Shown: one piece after another, positions 18,557 through 27,449 of the stretch | Numbering within the stretch: the stretch's first letter is position 1 | Layout: each line of letters starts with the position of its first letter | NCBI RefSeq assembly: GCF_022378335.1 | Contig: NZ_JAIQCI010000001.1 | Location: 62,001-126,000, forward strand | Source of the DNA: Croceicoccus hydrothermalis | GTDB taxonomy: Bacteria; Pseudomonadota; Alphaproteobacteria; Sphingomonadales; Sphingomonadaceae | Length of the DNA: 64,000 nucleotides | Direction of reading: 5' to 3' | Program-made: the position numbers and the translations under genes | Notes under the pieces: generated by a model | The model's database searches: none | The model's input: only the letters and a program-made list of their open reading frames with translations | Told to the model about the DNA's origin: nothing

Positions 18557-19561
18557 GTGGCGGTCTATACCCGCATCGGGGCGGAGGACATGGATGCGCT
18601 GATCCGCGCGTTCGGGGTCGGCACGCTGCTTTCGGCCAAGGGCATTGCCGAGGGCGTGTCGAACAGCAACTGGCTGATCGAGACGGATGGCGGCGGCGCA
18701 GGGGCGGGCAATCGCCGCTTCATCCTCACCATGTACGAGGCGCGGACGGACGCGTCCGACCTGCCGTTCTTCCTCGGCCTGCTCGACCATCTGGCGGCGG
18801 CGGGATGTCCGGTGCCGCGCACGATCCACGATGGCGAAGGTGCGTCGTTTCGCATGTTCCCGGCCCGGATGCGCGATGGCTCCATCGTTGAAAAGGCCAT
18901 CGCGCTCATCGAGTTCCTTCCCGGCGTGTCCGCCGACAATCCGACCCCGGCGCAGGCCCGCTCGGTCGGAAAGGCGCTCGCCGGCGTGCATCTCGCCGCG
19001 CGCGATTTCGCGATGCGCCGGGAAAACGGCATGGGCCCCGCCGCGTGGCTGCATTTCACGGCCGAGTGCGAGGGCCGCTGGGACGAGATCGATCCCGCTC
19101 TTGCCGCCGTGCCCGATCTTGCGCGCGACATCGCGGACCGCTGGCCCGGCGATTTGCCGCAATCGGTCATCCATGCCGATCTGTTTCCCGATAACGTGCT
19201 GCTCACCGGGGATGCGGTGTCGGGGCTGATTGATTTCTATTTCGCGTGCGACGGGGCGATGGCCTACGACCTTGCGGTCACACACGCGGCATGGTGTTTT
19301 TCCGCCGACGGGCGCGACTATGATGCGGCGCTGGGTGCGGCCCTGCTTGCCGGCTACGAAACGGTGCGCACGCTCGGTGAGGACGAGCGCGCCGCGCTTC
19401 CGCTTCTGGCGCAGGGGGCGGCGCTGCGCTTCGTTTTGACGCGCGCCTATGACTGGCTCCATACGCCCGCCGATGCGCTGGTGACGAAGAAGGATCCGGT
19501 CGCCTTTCTCAATCGGCTGCAATTCTATGCCCGCCACAACGACACGGTGTTCGCAGCATGA
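18557..19561 (+). CDS. thrB: Homoserine kinase (ThrB, aminoglycoside phosphotransferase fold)
   Basis: Phosphorylates homoserine in threonine synthesis. The 334-residue protein belongs to the APH/choline-kinase-like homoserine kinases rather than the GHMK type. It has [18 protein letters not shown] near residues 24-42, the catalytic loop [13 protein letters not shown] (Brenner-type HxDxxxxN), and [19 protein letters not shown] as the metal-binding DFG equivalent. Its stop overlaps the rnhA start (ATGA at 19558-19561). The placement ispH-thrB-rnhA is familiar in alphaproteobacteria. Confidence 0.93.
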   Translation: MAVYTRIGAEDMDALIRAFGVGTLLSAKGIAEGVSNSNWLIETDGGGAGAGNRRFILTMYEARTDASDLPFFLGLLDHLAAAGCPVPRTIHDGEGASFRMFPARMRDGSIVEKAIALIEFLPGVSADNPTPAQARSVGKALAGVHLAARDFAMRRENGMGPAAWLHFTAECEGRWDEIDPALAAVPDLARDIADRWPGDLPQSVIHADLFPDNVLLTGDAVSGLIDFYFACDGAMAYDLAVTHAAWCFSADGRDYDAALGAALLAGYETVRTLGEDERAALPLLAQGAALRFVLTRAYDWLHTPADALVTKKDPVAFLNRLQFYARHNDTVFAA

Positions 19562-19998
19562 GCGACGTCGAAATCTTCACCGATGGCGCGTGCAAGGGCA
19601 ATCCCGGCCCCGGCGGCTGGGGCGCGATCCTGCGCAAGGGCGATGTGGAAAAGGAAATGTCGGGCGGCGAGGCCGACACCACCAACAATCGCATGGAGAT
19701 GACCGCCGCGATCCGCGCTCTGTCCGCACTCAAACGTTCGTGCCGCGTCGATCTTTATACCGATAGCAAATATCTGATCGACGGGATCACCAAATGGGTC
19801 TTCGGCTGGCAGAAGAAGGGGTGGAAGACCGCGGCGAAGAAACCCGTGCTGAACGAGGATCTGTGGCGCGAACTGCTCGACGCGGCGCGCCCGCACACGA
19901 TCGAATGGCACTGGGTCAAGGGGCACGCCGGCCATCCGGAGAACGAACGCGCCGACACGCTCGCCAGCGATGCGGCGGATGCGATCGCCCGCCGCTAG
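19558..19998 (+). CDS. rnhA: Ribonuclease HI
   Basis: Degrades the RNA strand of RNA-DNA hybrids. The 146-residue protein has all the type 1 catalytic carboxylates: Asp in [18 protein letters not shown], Glu in [13 protein letters not shown], Asp in [12 protein letters not shown] and Asp in ENERADTLA, plus the handle region [12 protein letters not shown] and [13 protein letters not shown]. The start ATG overlaps the thrB stop by four bases. The TAG stop merges into a 7-bp tandem repeat shared with the convergent oxidoreductase gene. Confidence 0.97.
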   Translation: MSDVEIFTDGACKGNPGPGGWGAILRKGDVEKEMSGGEADTTNNRMEMTAAIRALSALKRSCRVDLYTDSKYLIDGITKWVFGWQKKGWKTAAKKPVLNEDLWRELLDAARPHTIEWHWVKGHAGHPENERADTLASDAADAIARR

Positions 19999-20022
19999 GC
20001 GTCAGGCGTCAGGCGTCAGGCG
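19997..20022. repeat. 7-bp tandem repeat (AGGCGTC, 3.7 copies) at convergent gene ends
   Basis: Three full copies of AGGCGTC and a five-base partial copy run from the second base of the rnhA stop codon into the last codons of the convergent oxidoreductase gene, whose TGA (20016-20018 on the minus strand) lies inside the array. A change in copy number would add or remove spacer, and could slightly change the C-terminus of the oxidoreductase. It has no hairpin or T-run. Confidence 0.8.
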
Positions 20023-21104
20023 AAGCGCGCGGGATCGTAGGACGAAGGGTCGAGCGGTTCATCCACGTCCTGACCAAGCAGCAGCGCGGCGGCGAGCGCC
20101 GACCCGGCGGGCGCGGTCTGTATCACGAAACCACCCTGCCCCGCGCACCAGAAGAACCCCTCTACGACAGGATCCCAGCCATAGACCGGCAGGCGATCCG
20201 GCGCGAAGCTGCGCAGCCCGGCCCAGCGCCGCTCGACATGTTCGGCGCGCCAGTCGACCACCTCTTCCAGCCGCGCGATGGCGGTGGCGACGTCGATCTC
20301 CTCCGGCGCGGCATCGCACGGCACGGACGGCGTTTCGTCGTGCGGGGATAGCCAGATGCGCCCGTTCTCCGGCTTGAAATAGAACCGTTCGTCGATGTCG
20401 AGCACCAGCGGGAGGGTCGCCGGTACAGGCGGATCGGTCCGCACCTGCGCAACCGTGCGGCGCAGCGGCGCGATGTTCAAAGGCCGCGCCCCGGCCATAT
20501 GCGCGACCCCGTCGGCCCATGCGCCGGCCGCATTGACCAGCACGCCCGCCCGAATGGTCGCGCCATCCGCAAGCTCCAGATGCCAGTCACCCCGCTCCCG
20601 CCGGGCGGCGGAAAGCCGCGCCCTGCTGCGCAGGCCCGCCCCGTCCCGCCGTGCGAGTGCGAGGAAATGCGCGTGCAGCGCGGCCACGTCGATGTCGCAG
20701 CAATCCGGCTCCCACGACGCGGCGGTCCAGCCCTCGCGAATGCCGGGTACGCGCGCCTCGATCTCCTCGCGGTTCAGCATCGCGACATCGACACCAAGCG
20801 TGGCGAAACGCGCGACGAACGCGGCGATGCGGCCCCGGTCCCCTTCCCGCGCGAGGGTCAGCGCACCGCGCGGGGCAAGGAACCCGTGGCGCCGCAGATA
20901 CGGCCCCGATGCGATGGTGAGCGGCGTGATTTGCGGCCCGCCATAGCTTTCGGCCCAGAACGCCGCCGAACGCCCCGTCGCGTGATAGCCCGGCTCGTCC
21001 TCCGCCTCGATCATCATCACGCTGCGATGCGGCGCGAGCCGCGCGGCAAGCGATGCACCGGCCATACCCGCGCCCACGATGACGATGTCGAACCGTTCGG
21101 TCAT
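20016..21104 (-). CDS. FAD-dependent oxidoreductase (DAO / glycine oxidase-like family)
   Basis: Flavin amine/hydroxy-acid oxidoreductase of the DAO superfamily, 362 residues. The N-terminal Rossmann motif is FDIVIVGAGMAGASLAARLA, followed by MIEAEDEPGYHATGRSAAF, a FAD-contact motif typical of the family. Later features are LVNAAGAWADGVAHMAGA and the C-terminal FWCAGQGGFVIQTAPAGSA. Members oxidise D-amino acids, sarcosine or 2-hydroxyglutarate-like acids; the substrate is not determined here. The ATG at 21104 overlaps the stop of the upstream hydrolase by four bases, so the two are cotranslated. The C-terminus reaches into a tandem repeat. Confidence 0.87.
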   Translation of the reverse strand: MTERFDIVIVGAGMAGASLAARLAPHRSVMMIEAEDEPGYHATGRSAAFWAESYGGPQITPLTIASGPYLRRHGFLAPRGALTLAREGDRGRIAAFVARFATLGVDVAMLNREEIEARVPGIREGWTAASWEPDCCDIDVAALHAHFLALARRDGAGLRSRARLSAARRERGDWHLELADGATIRAGVLVNAAGAWADGVAHMAGARPLNIAPLRRTVAQVRTDPPVPATLPLVLDIDERFYFKPENGRIWLSPHDETPSVPCDAAPEEIDVATAIARLEEVVDWRAEHVERRWAGLRSFAPDRLPVYGWDPVVEGFFWCAGQGGFVIQTAPAGSALAAALLLGQDVDEPLDPSSYDPARFA

Positions 21105-22063
21105 GATATGCGGGGTGCCGCCTCGTCCAGAAAATCGTCGATCGCGCCCAATGCACGATCGCGGATCGCATCGGTTTCGCGCAGGATTTCATGCGCGCAA
21201 TCCGGGCCGAACTCAACCAGTCGGGAATCGGGGATCATGCGATTGGCCCGGCGAATCGCATCGGCCGACACCAACCGGTCGGCCCCCGTCGCGACGAACA
21301 TGACGGACACTTCGACACTCCGCAACACCGTGTCCCGCGCGAGCCAGCGCATGGAGCTTATCGCCCCCGCGATCCAGCCCCAGCTCCCCGGCCCCATGGC
21401 AAGCTCCGGGCGTTCGCTGCGCCACCATACCTCGTCGGCGTAGCGGCTTTCGTCATGGGTGAGAAGGTCGATCCGGTCCTGCGGCAATTCGCCGGGCTTC
21501 TCGCTCCACCGCCAGGCCGGCGTGGTCGCGCCGCGAGCCCACCGCATCCCCCGCGCCGCCGCATCGGCGACGAAGGCGGGCATCTGTTTCCCGGCAAGGC
21601 CCAGCATCGGCGCGACCAGCACCGCCGCATCGGGTGCGATCCGCCCCTCCGCCACGGCGCGAAGGGCGAGATGCCCGCCCATGGAATGCCCCACGACGAC
21701 ATGCGGGCCGACACCATCAGCGGCCCATTGCGTCCAGAAATCGGCGAGATCGTCGACCCACATGCCGAAATGATTCACATGGCCCGTCACGCCGTCGTCG
21801 CCCAGCCGGCCCGAACCTGCCTGGCCGCGCCAATCCACCGCCGTCACGCGCCACCCCGTCCCATGCCAGCCGGCGAGAGTTTCAAGGTATTTTTCGTAGC
21901 AATCGCCCCGCCCCGCAAGGAACAACAGCGACCCGCGCGTGGCGCTATCGGCCGCGTGATCGAAGTCGATGCGGCGCAGGCGAAACCCATCGGGCGCGGT
22001 CCAGCGCGTTTCGCGCGCTTGGGCCGGAATATGTCGGCGGACCGGGTCGGGAGAGGGCATCAT
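21101..22063 (-). CDS. Alpha/beta hydrolase (lysophospholipase / monoacylglycerol lipase-like)
   Basis: Serine hydrolase of 320 residues with the alpha/beta hydrolase fold. The nucleophile elbow is VVVGHSMGGHLALRAV, the oxyanion strand region is LFLAGRGDCYEKYLETL with AVDWRGQAGSG (the PldB-type DxRGxGxS pattern), and late acid/base candidates are TGADRLVSADA and DCAHEIL. The pattern matches the PldB/COG2267 group that cleaves lysophospholipids or monoacylglycerols. No signal peptide. It is the first gene of a two-gene unit with the FAD oxidoreductase and is divergent from the pilus locus. Confidence 0.85.
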   Translation of the reverse strand: MMPSPDPVRRHIPAQARETRWTAPDGFRLRRIDFDHAADSATRGSLLFLAGRGDCYEKYLETLAGWHGTGWRVTAVDWRGQAGSGRLGDDGVTGHVNHFGMWVDDLADFWTQWAADGVGPHVVVGHSMGGHLALRAVAEGRIAPDAAVLVAPMLGLAGKQMPAFVADAAARGMRWARGATTPAWRWSEKPGELPQDRIDLLTHDESRYADEVWWRSERPELAMGPGSWGWIAGAISSMRWLARDTVLRSVEVSVMFVATGADRLVSADAIRRANRMIPDSRLVEFGPDCAHEILRETDAIRDRALGAIDDFLDEAAPRIS

Positions 22064-22155
22064 CTGGCTTCGGCCATCTTTTCGGGCTTGGTTACTATTT
22101 GGTAAGCCATGCCGCCTAAACCGGGCCTCGCAATGGTTAAGACGGGGTTTGGGAC

Positions 22156-22668
22156 ATGGACGACGGGCTGGTCACTTACGCGGCGGTCGCCGCCTTGGCA
22201 ATCGCGGTGCTTTATGCCGCATTTACCGATTACCGGTATCGAAAGATCAAGAACACGCTCTGTCTTGCCATCGTGGTCATGGCGCCGCTGTTCTGGATCG
22301 GGAACGGGCTGTCGCTCTGGCCGGGGGTGGCGGCGCAACTGATCATGGCGGTGGCCGCGTTCCTGGTGGGGGCGGTGCTGTTCCGGCTGGGCCAGGTGGG
22401 CGGGGGCGATGTCAAGCTGCTCGCGGCGATCGCGCTGTGCTTGGAGCCGCGCTGGTATCTTGCGCTCATCGTTTTCACGGCGCTCGCGAACGGGATCCTA
22501 ACGCTTGTGGTGTGGCATCGTCATCGGCGGGCCCGGCGCAAGGGCGCGAGCACGGGCCGCATGCAGGTACCCTATGCCATTTCGGTGGCCGCCGCGATGA
22601 TGGCGGTGATCGCGGTCCGCTATGGCGCCGCGCTGGGCGACCTTGGCAATGCAACGCTCGGGTCTTGA
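22156..22668 (+). CDS. cpaA: Prepilin peptidase, A24 family (CpaA/TadV)
   Basis: Membrane aspartyl protease that processes Flp-type prepilins. The 170-residue protein consists of about five to six hydrophobic helices without the N-terminal methylase domain of PilD, as usual for TadV/CpaA. Both catalytic aspartates are visible: Asp25 in AAFTDYRYRKIKN and Asp85 in QVGGGDVKLLAAI (the GxGD motif). The gene precedes cpaB by 91 bases and starts the locus. Its pilin substrate is not encoded next to it. Confidence 0.92.
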   Translation: MDDGLVTYAAVAALAIAVLYAAFTDYRYRKIKNTLCLAIVVMAPLFWIGNGLSLWPGVAAQLIMAVAAFLVGAVLFRLGQVGGGDVKLLAAIALCLEPRWYLALIVFTALANGILTLVVWHRHRRARRKGASTGRMQVPYAISVAAAMMAVIAVRYGAALGDLGNATLGS

Positions 22669-22759
22669 CCCGATCTTAACCATTTGAGGCGATTTTTACA
22701 TCGACAGACAGGCGCGGGCGGGATTCGCGGGACCTGCGCATAAAGAGGGCTGATGGGCC

Positions 22760-23794
22760 ATGGACAGGAAAAAGCTGATATTGCTCGCGGTGGCATTGGT
22801 GGTGGCGGTGGGCACCGCGCTCATGGCGCGCAGCCTGTTCGCCGGCGGTACCGCGCCGCAGGTGCAGGCCGCGCAGGTTCCGGAAGGGCCGCGCGTGCTG
22901 GTCGCGCAACGCGCCCTGCCCGTGGGCACGATCATCACCGCCGACGCTCTCCAATTCAAGCAGTGGCCCTCCGAAATGGTGCAGGACGCCTATTACATCG
23001 ATGGCGAGGCGGATCTCGACAAGCTGCTCGGCACGGTCGTGCGCTATCCGGTGACCGCCGGGCAACCTGTCACGCATGGTGCGCTGGTCATGCCGGGCGA
23101 CCGCGGCTTTCTCGCGGCGGCACTCGGCCCCGGGATGCGCGCGGTCACCGTGCCGGTTTCGGTGAAGACCGGGGTCGGCGGGTTCGTCTTTCCCGGCGAC
23201 CGGATCGATCTCGTGCTGACGCAGCAGGTCACGGGCGACGGTCCGCCGCTGAAGGTCGCGGAAACGATCCTGCGTAACCTGCGCGTTCTCGCCACGGATC
23301 AATCGACGACGACACGGACGGTGGAGGGAAAGACCGTGGTGCAGGGTTTCCGGACCGTCACGCTCGAGGTGACGCCCCGCATCGCGGAGCAGATCGCGGT
23401 CGCGCAGACGATCGGCGAACTGTCGCTCTCGCTGCGTTCGCTCGCCGATAATCAGGGCGAGCTCGACCGCGCGATCGCATCGGGCGAGGTGGTCGTGCCC
23501 GACGATGCGACGCCGCAGCAGGAGGAGGCAATCCTGCGCACCGCGATGAACCGCCCGCAGGCCGGCCGCTCCACCGTTCAGACCGGCGCCGACGTGTCCC
23601 GCTTTCAACGCCGCACCGTTCCGCCCCGGCAAGGCAATTCGGGCAGCAGCGCCCCTGCCCGCCGGATCGACGCCGACGAGGACCGGAGCCGCAATTCGTC
23701 CAGCGGCGCACAGACCGCGCAGTCGGGCTATCAGGGGCCGATCGTTCGCATCAGCCGCGGGACCGATACCGTCGCCGTTCCGGTCGGCCAGTGA
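22760..23794 (+). CDS. cpaB: Flp pilus assembly protein CpaB (RcpC)
   Basis: CpaB/RcpC is a periplasmic, membrane-anchored protein with an SAF domain, needed for Tad secretin function. The 344-residue protein starts MDRKKLILLAVALVV (one N-terminal helix), then an SAF-like region (VLVAQRALPVGTIITADAL and VVRYPVTAGQPVTHGALV), then AVTVPVSVKTGVGGFVFPGD of the RcpC/CpaB core. The C-terminal 90 residues are a disordered Ser/Gln/Arg-rich tail. A GTG start for cpaC overlaps the stop, but the better cpaC start is 23821. Confidence 0.93.
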   Translation: MDRKKLILLAVALVVAVGTALMARSLFAGGTAPQVQAAQVPEGPRVLVAQRALPVGTIITADALQFKQWPSEMVQDAYYIDGEADLDKLLGTVVRYPVTAGQPVTHGALVMPGDRGFLAAALGPGMRAVTVPVSVKTGVGGFVFPGDRIDLVLTQQVTGDGPPLKVAETILRNLRVLATDQSTTTRTVEGKTVVQGFRTVTLEVTPRIAEQIAVAQTIGELSLSLRSLADNQGELDRAIASGEVVVPDDATPQQEEAILRTAMNRPQAGRSTVQTGADVSRFQRRTVPPRQGNSGSSAPARRIDADEDRSRNSSSGAQTAQSGYQGPIVRISRGTDTVAVPVGQ

Positions 23795-23820
23795 TCGCGC
23801 AGGAAGGTAAGAACGGGATC

Positions 23821-25458
23821 ATGATCAGCCAGACACTATCGAAGACAGCGTTCGCAAAACGCCTGTTCGCAGGGGTTGCGTTGGCCGCGAGCGCGCTCGC
23901 CCCGATGGGACCGGGTATGGACGGCGCGGGCGGCATCGCGCGGGCACAAAGCGTGACCGCACCTGCGGGCGAGATCGTCCTGTCCATCGGACGGGGACAG
24001 CTGGTGAATGTCGCGGGGCAGATGACGGATATCTTCATCGCCAATGACGCGATCGCGGATGTAAAGGTGAAATCCCGCAACCAGCTCTACGTCTTCGGCA
24101 AGGCGGGCGGGGAAACCACGGTCTATGCCTCCAACGCGGCGGGCGATATCGTGTGGTCCGCCAATGTGCGCGTCGGGTCCAATATCGACAGTATCGACCA
24201 GATGCTCGGCATGGCCATGCCCGAGGCGCGGATCGCGACGGCCACCATGAACAATACCGTCCTGCTCACAGGGACGGTCGCATCGCCCGGCGATGCGGCG
24301 GAGGCGGAACGCCTCGTCTCGGCCTTCGTCGGCGATGGCGTAAACGTCATCAGCCGTCTGAAAACCGCGACGCCCTTGCAGGTCAGCCTGCACGTCCGCT
24401 TTGCCGAGGTGAGCCGTTCGCTGGTGCGCGAGATGGCATCCAATCTCGTCACCCGGGACATGACCGGCGGGTTTCAGTTCGGGGTTCAGCGCGGCAGCAA
24501 CAATGCCGGCCGGACGATAACCGACGTCATCAGCTCGGGCCGTTTTCCCTTGGTCGACGCATCGGCCATGTATAATCTTCCCGAAGGTTCGATCAGCCTG
24601 CCGTTCGATCCCAGGACCGGGCAATTTGTCGTGAACGGCACGCGGTTCACTTCGCCCGGCAATCAATCGGAGCAGACCGCGCTCAACCTTGCGGGCAAGC
24701 TGCTCGGCATCGATGTCAATCTGGGCCTCGACCTTGCGGAACGCGTCGGTTTGATCACCACGTTGTCGCAACCGAACCTGACCGCGCTTTCGGGCGAGAC
24801 GGCGACGTTCCTTGCCGGCGGCGAATATCCCATCCCGATCAGCCAGGGGCTCGGCGCGACGAGCGTGCAATATCGCGAATACGGGGTCAGCCTGTCCTAT
24901 TCGCCGACCGTGCTTGCCAACGGGCGCATCTCCATTCGCGTGCGGCCCGAAGTGTCCGAACTCTCCTCCCAGGGGGCCATCACCATCGAAGGGTTCCAGA
25001 TTCCGGCGCTCACCACCCGGCGGGCGGAAACGACGGTGGAACTGGGCTCCGGCCAAAGCTTCATGATCGCAGGCTTGCTGTCCAACAATTCGCGTCAGAC
25101 ATTGGAAAAGACGCCGGGTGCCGGCGATCTGCCGATCATCGGCAGCCTGTTCCGGTCCACCGATTTCCGCCGCGGGGAAACCGAACTGGTCATCGTCGTC
25201 ACGCCCTATCTGGTCGAGCCGGTCGATGCGAAGGACATCGTCCTGCCCACCGACGGCTATCGCGCACCCGACGAGTTGCAGCGCATTCTCGGCAATATGC
25301 AGACCGACGGCGTTACGGGCGGCGCGACGGGAAGCGGGCGTCCCATGCCGCGCGGCGAAACCGGCCCCGCCCTGCGCGCCGATGGCGGCGCGGTGGCGCC
25401 GTCTTCCGGCCCGACCGCGACCGAAACGGGCGTTCCTGCCCCCGGCTTTTCTTTCTGA
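23821..25458 (+). CDS. cpaC: Type II/III secretion system secretin CpaC (RcpA)
   Basis: Outer-membrane secretin that forms the Tad pilus pore. The 545-residue protein has a signal peptide (cleavage after ARA|QS), a BON/N-terminal region (GEIVLSIGRGQLVNVAGQ), a region with LTGTVASPGDAAEAERLV, and the C-terminal secretin domain with VTPYLVEPVDAKD, PEVSELSS and the GLLSNNSRQTLEKTPGAGDLP motif, closing with LPIIGSLFRS. An alternative GTG at 23791 overlaps the cpaB stop and would add ten residues; the ATG at 23821 has an AGGAAGG 13 bases upstream. The C-terminal Gly/Pro-rich tail is extra to the family core. Confidence 0.94.
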   Translation: MISQTLSKTAFAKRLFAGVALAASALAPMGPGMDGAGGIARAQSVTAPAGEIVLSIGRGQLVNVAGQMTDIFIANDAIADVKVKSRNQLYVFGKAGGETTVYASNAAGDIVWSANVRVGSNIDSIDQMLGMAMPEARIATATMNNTVLLTGTVASPGDAAEAERLVSAFVGDGVNVISRLKTATPLQVSLHVRFAEVSRSLVREMASNLVTRDMTGGFQFGVQRGSNNAGRTITDVISSGRFPLVDASAMYNLPEGSISLPFDPRTGQFVVNGTRFTSPGNQSEQTALNLAGKLLGIDVNLGLDLAERVGLITTLSQPNLTALSGETATFLAGGEYPIPISQGLGATSVQYREYGVSLSYSPTVLANGRISIRVRPEVSELSSQGAITIEGFQIPALTTRRAETTVELGSGQSFMIAGLLSNNSRQTLEKTPGAGDLPIIGSLFRSTDFRRGETELVIVVTPYLVEPVDAKDIVLPTDGYRAPDELQRILGNMQTDGVTGGATGSGRPMPRGETGPALRADGGAVAPSSGPTATETGVPAPGFSF

Positions 25459-25472
25459 AGGGTGATTGACGC

Positions 25473-26159
25473 ATGATGCCCATGACCACGCCCCGCCACC
25501 CCGTCCGTCGCCCACATGGCCTGGCCTTACTCCCGCTGTGCATCGCGCTTGTCGGCGGGCTTTCCGGCTGTATCGGCGGGTTGCCGGACAATCGCTCGCT
25601 CTATTCCGTGAAACAGCCCGTGGTCACGGCGCGGACCGATATGCTCGACGTGCGGACGATAGCCTATGGCCTGCCCCGGTCGGAACAGATCCGGCTCGAC
25701 GAATGGCTCGAAGCGATGGATTTCGGCTATGGGGACAGGGTCTCGGTCGACGGAGCCATTGGCGACGATGCCATCGCCCAGATCGCGGCATTGGTCGAAC
25801 GGCGGGGAATGATGCTGTCGTCAAACCCACCCGTCACGCAAGGCAGGCTGCCGCCGGGGATCGTGCGTGTCGTGCTGACCCGGTCCACCGCCGCGGTGCC
25901 GGATTGCCCGGACTGGTCCGCCAATTCCGATGCGAATCCCTATAACGCGACCTATCCCAATTTCGGCTGTGCGATAAACGGCAACATGGCCGCGATGATC
26001 GCCGATCCTCAGGATCTGCTGCGCGGGCAACGGGCCGGCGGCGGCACCGATATCATGACCGCGGCCAAGCCGATCGAGAGCTATCGCGAACAGCCCCCCA
26101 GCGCGCAACGCGGGCTGATCGGCGCGCAAACCGGCAGCCAGGGAGGAAACCAGCCATGA
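25473..26159 (+). CDS. cpaD: Pilus assembly lipoprotein CpaD
   Basis: CpaD is an outer-membrane lipoprotein of the Caulobacter-type pilus, partnering the secretin. The 228-residue protein has a lipobox LSGC with Cys33 after a basic, hydrophobic leader. The core matches CpaD: LPDNRSLYSVKQPVV, then a Cys-rich segment AAVPDCPDWS and ATYPNFGCAINGNMAAMIADP, and QDLLRGQRAGGGT near the end. The segment CAINGNMAAMIADPQDLL is the best family marker. The stop overlaps the cpaE start by four bases, so the pair is translationally coupled. Confidence 0.93.
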   Translation: MMPMTTPRHPVRRPHGLALLPLCIALVGGLSGCIGGLPDNRSLYSVKQPVVTARTDMLDVRTIAYGLPRSEQIRLDEWLEAMDFGYGDRVSVDGAIGDDAIAQIAALVERRGMMLSSNPPVTQGRLPPGIVRVVLTRSTAAVPDCPDWSANSDANPYNATYPNFGCAINGNMAAMIADPQDLLRGQRAGGGTDIMTAAKPIESYREQPPSAQRGLIGAQTGSQGGNQP

Positions 26160-27427
26160 GAGCGTCCGCATCCGGCAACACGTCCGATCGCGACAGCTTT
26201 GCCGCCTATGTCTGCGATCAGCCCACGATGGACATCGTGCGCGCCGTCATTTCCGATCTCGACATTCCCGAGGACAACGTCAACCTCGGCGGTCTGCGCA
26301 ACGCGGTGCAATCGCTTTCGGTAAGCGCGAGCCCGACGATCCTTCTCGTCGACCTGTCCGAATGCGCCGATGCGCTGTCCGACATCAACGCCCTTGCCGA
26401 GGTTTGCGAGCCCGGCACGATGGTCGTCGCGATCGGTCAGGTGAACGATGTCCGCCTCTATCGCGAACTGATCGCCAGCGGGATCCAGGATTACCTGCTC
26501 AAACCACTTTCGGCGCAGATGCTGCGCGAGGCAATGGTGTCCGCACTCGCCGTGTTCAACGCGCCCCGCAATTCCGGGGCGAACGGCGGCGGATCGGAAC
26601 GCACCCATGTCAGCACGGCGGTGGTCGGCACACGCGGCGGCGTCGGCGCGACCACCATTGCAAGTTCCCTTGCCTGGTTCTTTTCCGACGAGCGGAAACT
26701 GCCGACCGCATTGCTCGACCTCGACGTTCATTTCGGGACCGGCGCGCTCGTCATGGATCTCGAACCGGGTCGCGGCCTGACCGATGCGATGGACAATCCG
26801 AGCCGGATCGACGGCCTGTTCATCGAACGCGCGATGGTACGCGCCAACGAAAGCCTCTCGGTCCTTTCCGCAGAGGCGGCGATCGGTACGCCGCTGATGA
26901 CGGATGGGAGCGCCTTTGTCCGGTTGAGCGAGGAATTCCGGCACGCCTTCGACATGACCGTCATCGATTTGCCGCGCAACATGCTCATCAATTTCCCGCA
27001 CGTGCTGGCCGAAACGAACGCATTCGTGCTCGTCACGGAGCTGACGCTGGCATCCGCGCGCGATGCGATCCGTATCCTGTCCTGGGTCACCTCGAACGCG
27101 CAGCATGTGACGCCGATCATCGTGTGCAACAAGATGCCCGCCGGCCAGACCGAAATCACGCGAAAGGATTTCGAAGCCTCGATCGAACGAAAGATCGACA
27201 TCGTCATCGCCGAAGACCACAAGGCCGCCGTCAACGCGGCAAAGCAGGGCGAAACCTTTATCGAGGCCAATCGCCACAGCAAGGCGGGCGCTGCGATCGC
27301 CGATCTGGCGAACCGCATCCATGCCATGTCGGGCGATGAAGCCCCCGTGAACGCAAAGGCGGAAAAGAGCGCCGTGAAGGGCATGTTCGACCTTCGCGCC
27401 CTTCTGGGCACGAAGCAGAAGGCGTGA
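26156..27427 (+). CDS. cpaE: Pilus assembly ATPase-like protein CpaE (TadZ)
   Basis: CpaE/TadZ is a MinD/ParA-family protein that places the pilus machine at a cell pole. The 423-residue protein has an N-terminal atypical receiver-like domain (about 20-135; LVDLSECADALSD, QDYLLKPLS) and a C-terminal MinD-like domain. Its P-loop is degenerate: GTRGGVGATTI at about 158-168, lacking the Walker A lysine, as in many CpaE proteins. A Walker A' region LLDLDVHFG and DLPRNMLINFP follow. The next gene in most Tad loci would be the cpaF ATPase; here tadB follows after 22 bases. Confidence 0.93.
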   Translation: MRASASGNTSDRDSFAAYVCDQPTMDIVRAVISDLDIPEDNVNLGGLRNAVQSLSVSASPTILLVDLSECADALSDINALAEVCEPGTMVVAIGQVNDVRLYRELIASGIQDYLLKPLSAQMLREAMVSALAVFNAPRNSGANGGGSERTHVSTAVVGTRGGVGATTIASSLAWFFSDERKLPTALLDLDVHFGTGALVMDLEPGRGLTDAMDNPSRIDGLFIERAMVRANESLSVLSAEAAIGTPLMTDGSAFVRLSEEFRHAFDMTVIDLPRNMLINFPHVLAETNAFVLVTELTLASARDAIRILSWVTSNAQHVTPIIVCNKMPAGQTEITRKDFEASIERKIDIVIAEDHKAAVNAAKQGETFIEANRHSKAGAAIADLANRIHAMSGDEAPVNAKAEKSAVKGMFDLRALLGTKQKA

Positions 27428-27449
27428 TGCGGCGCGCAGGGGACAAGCG

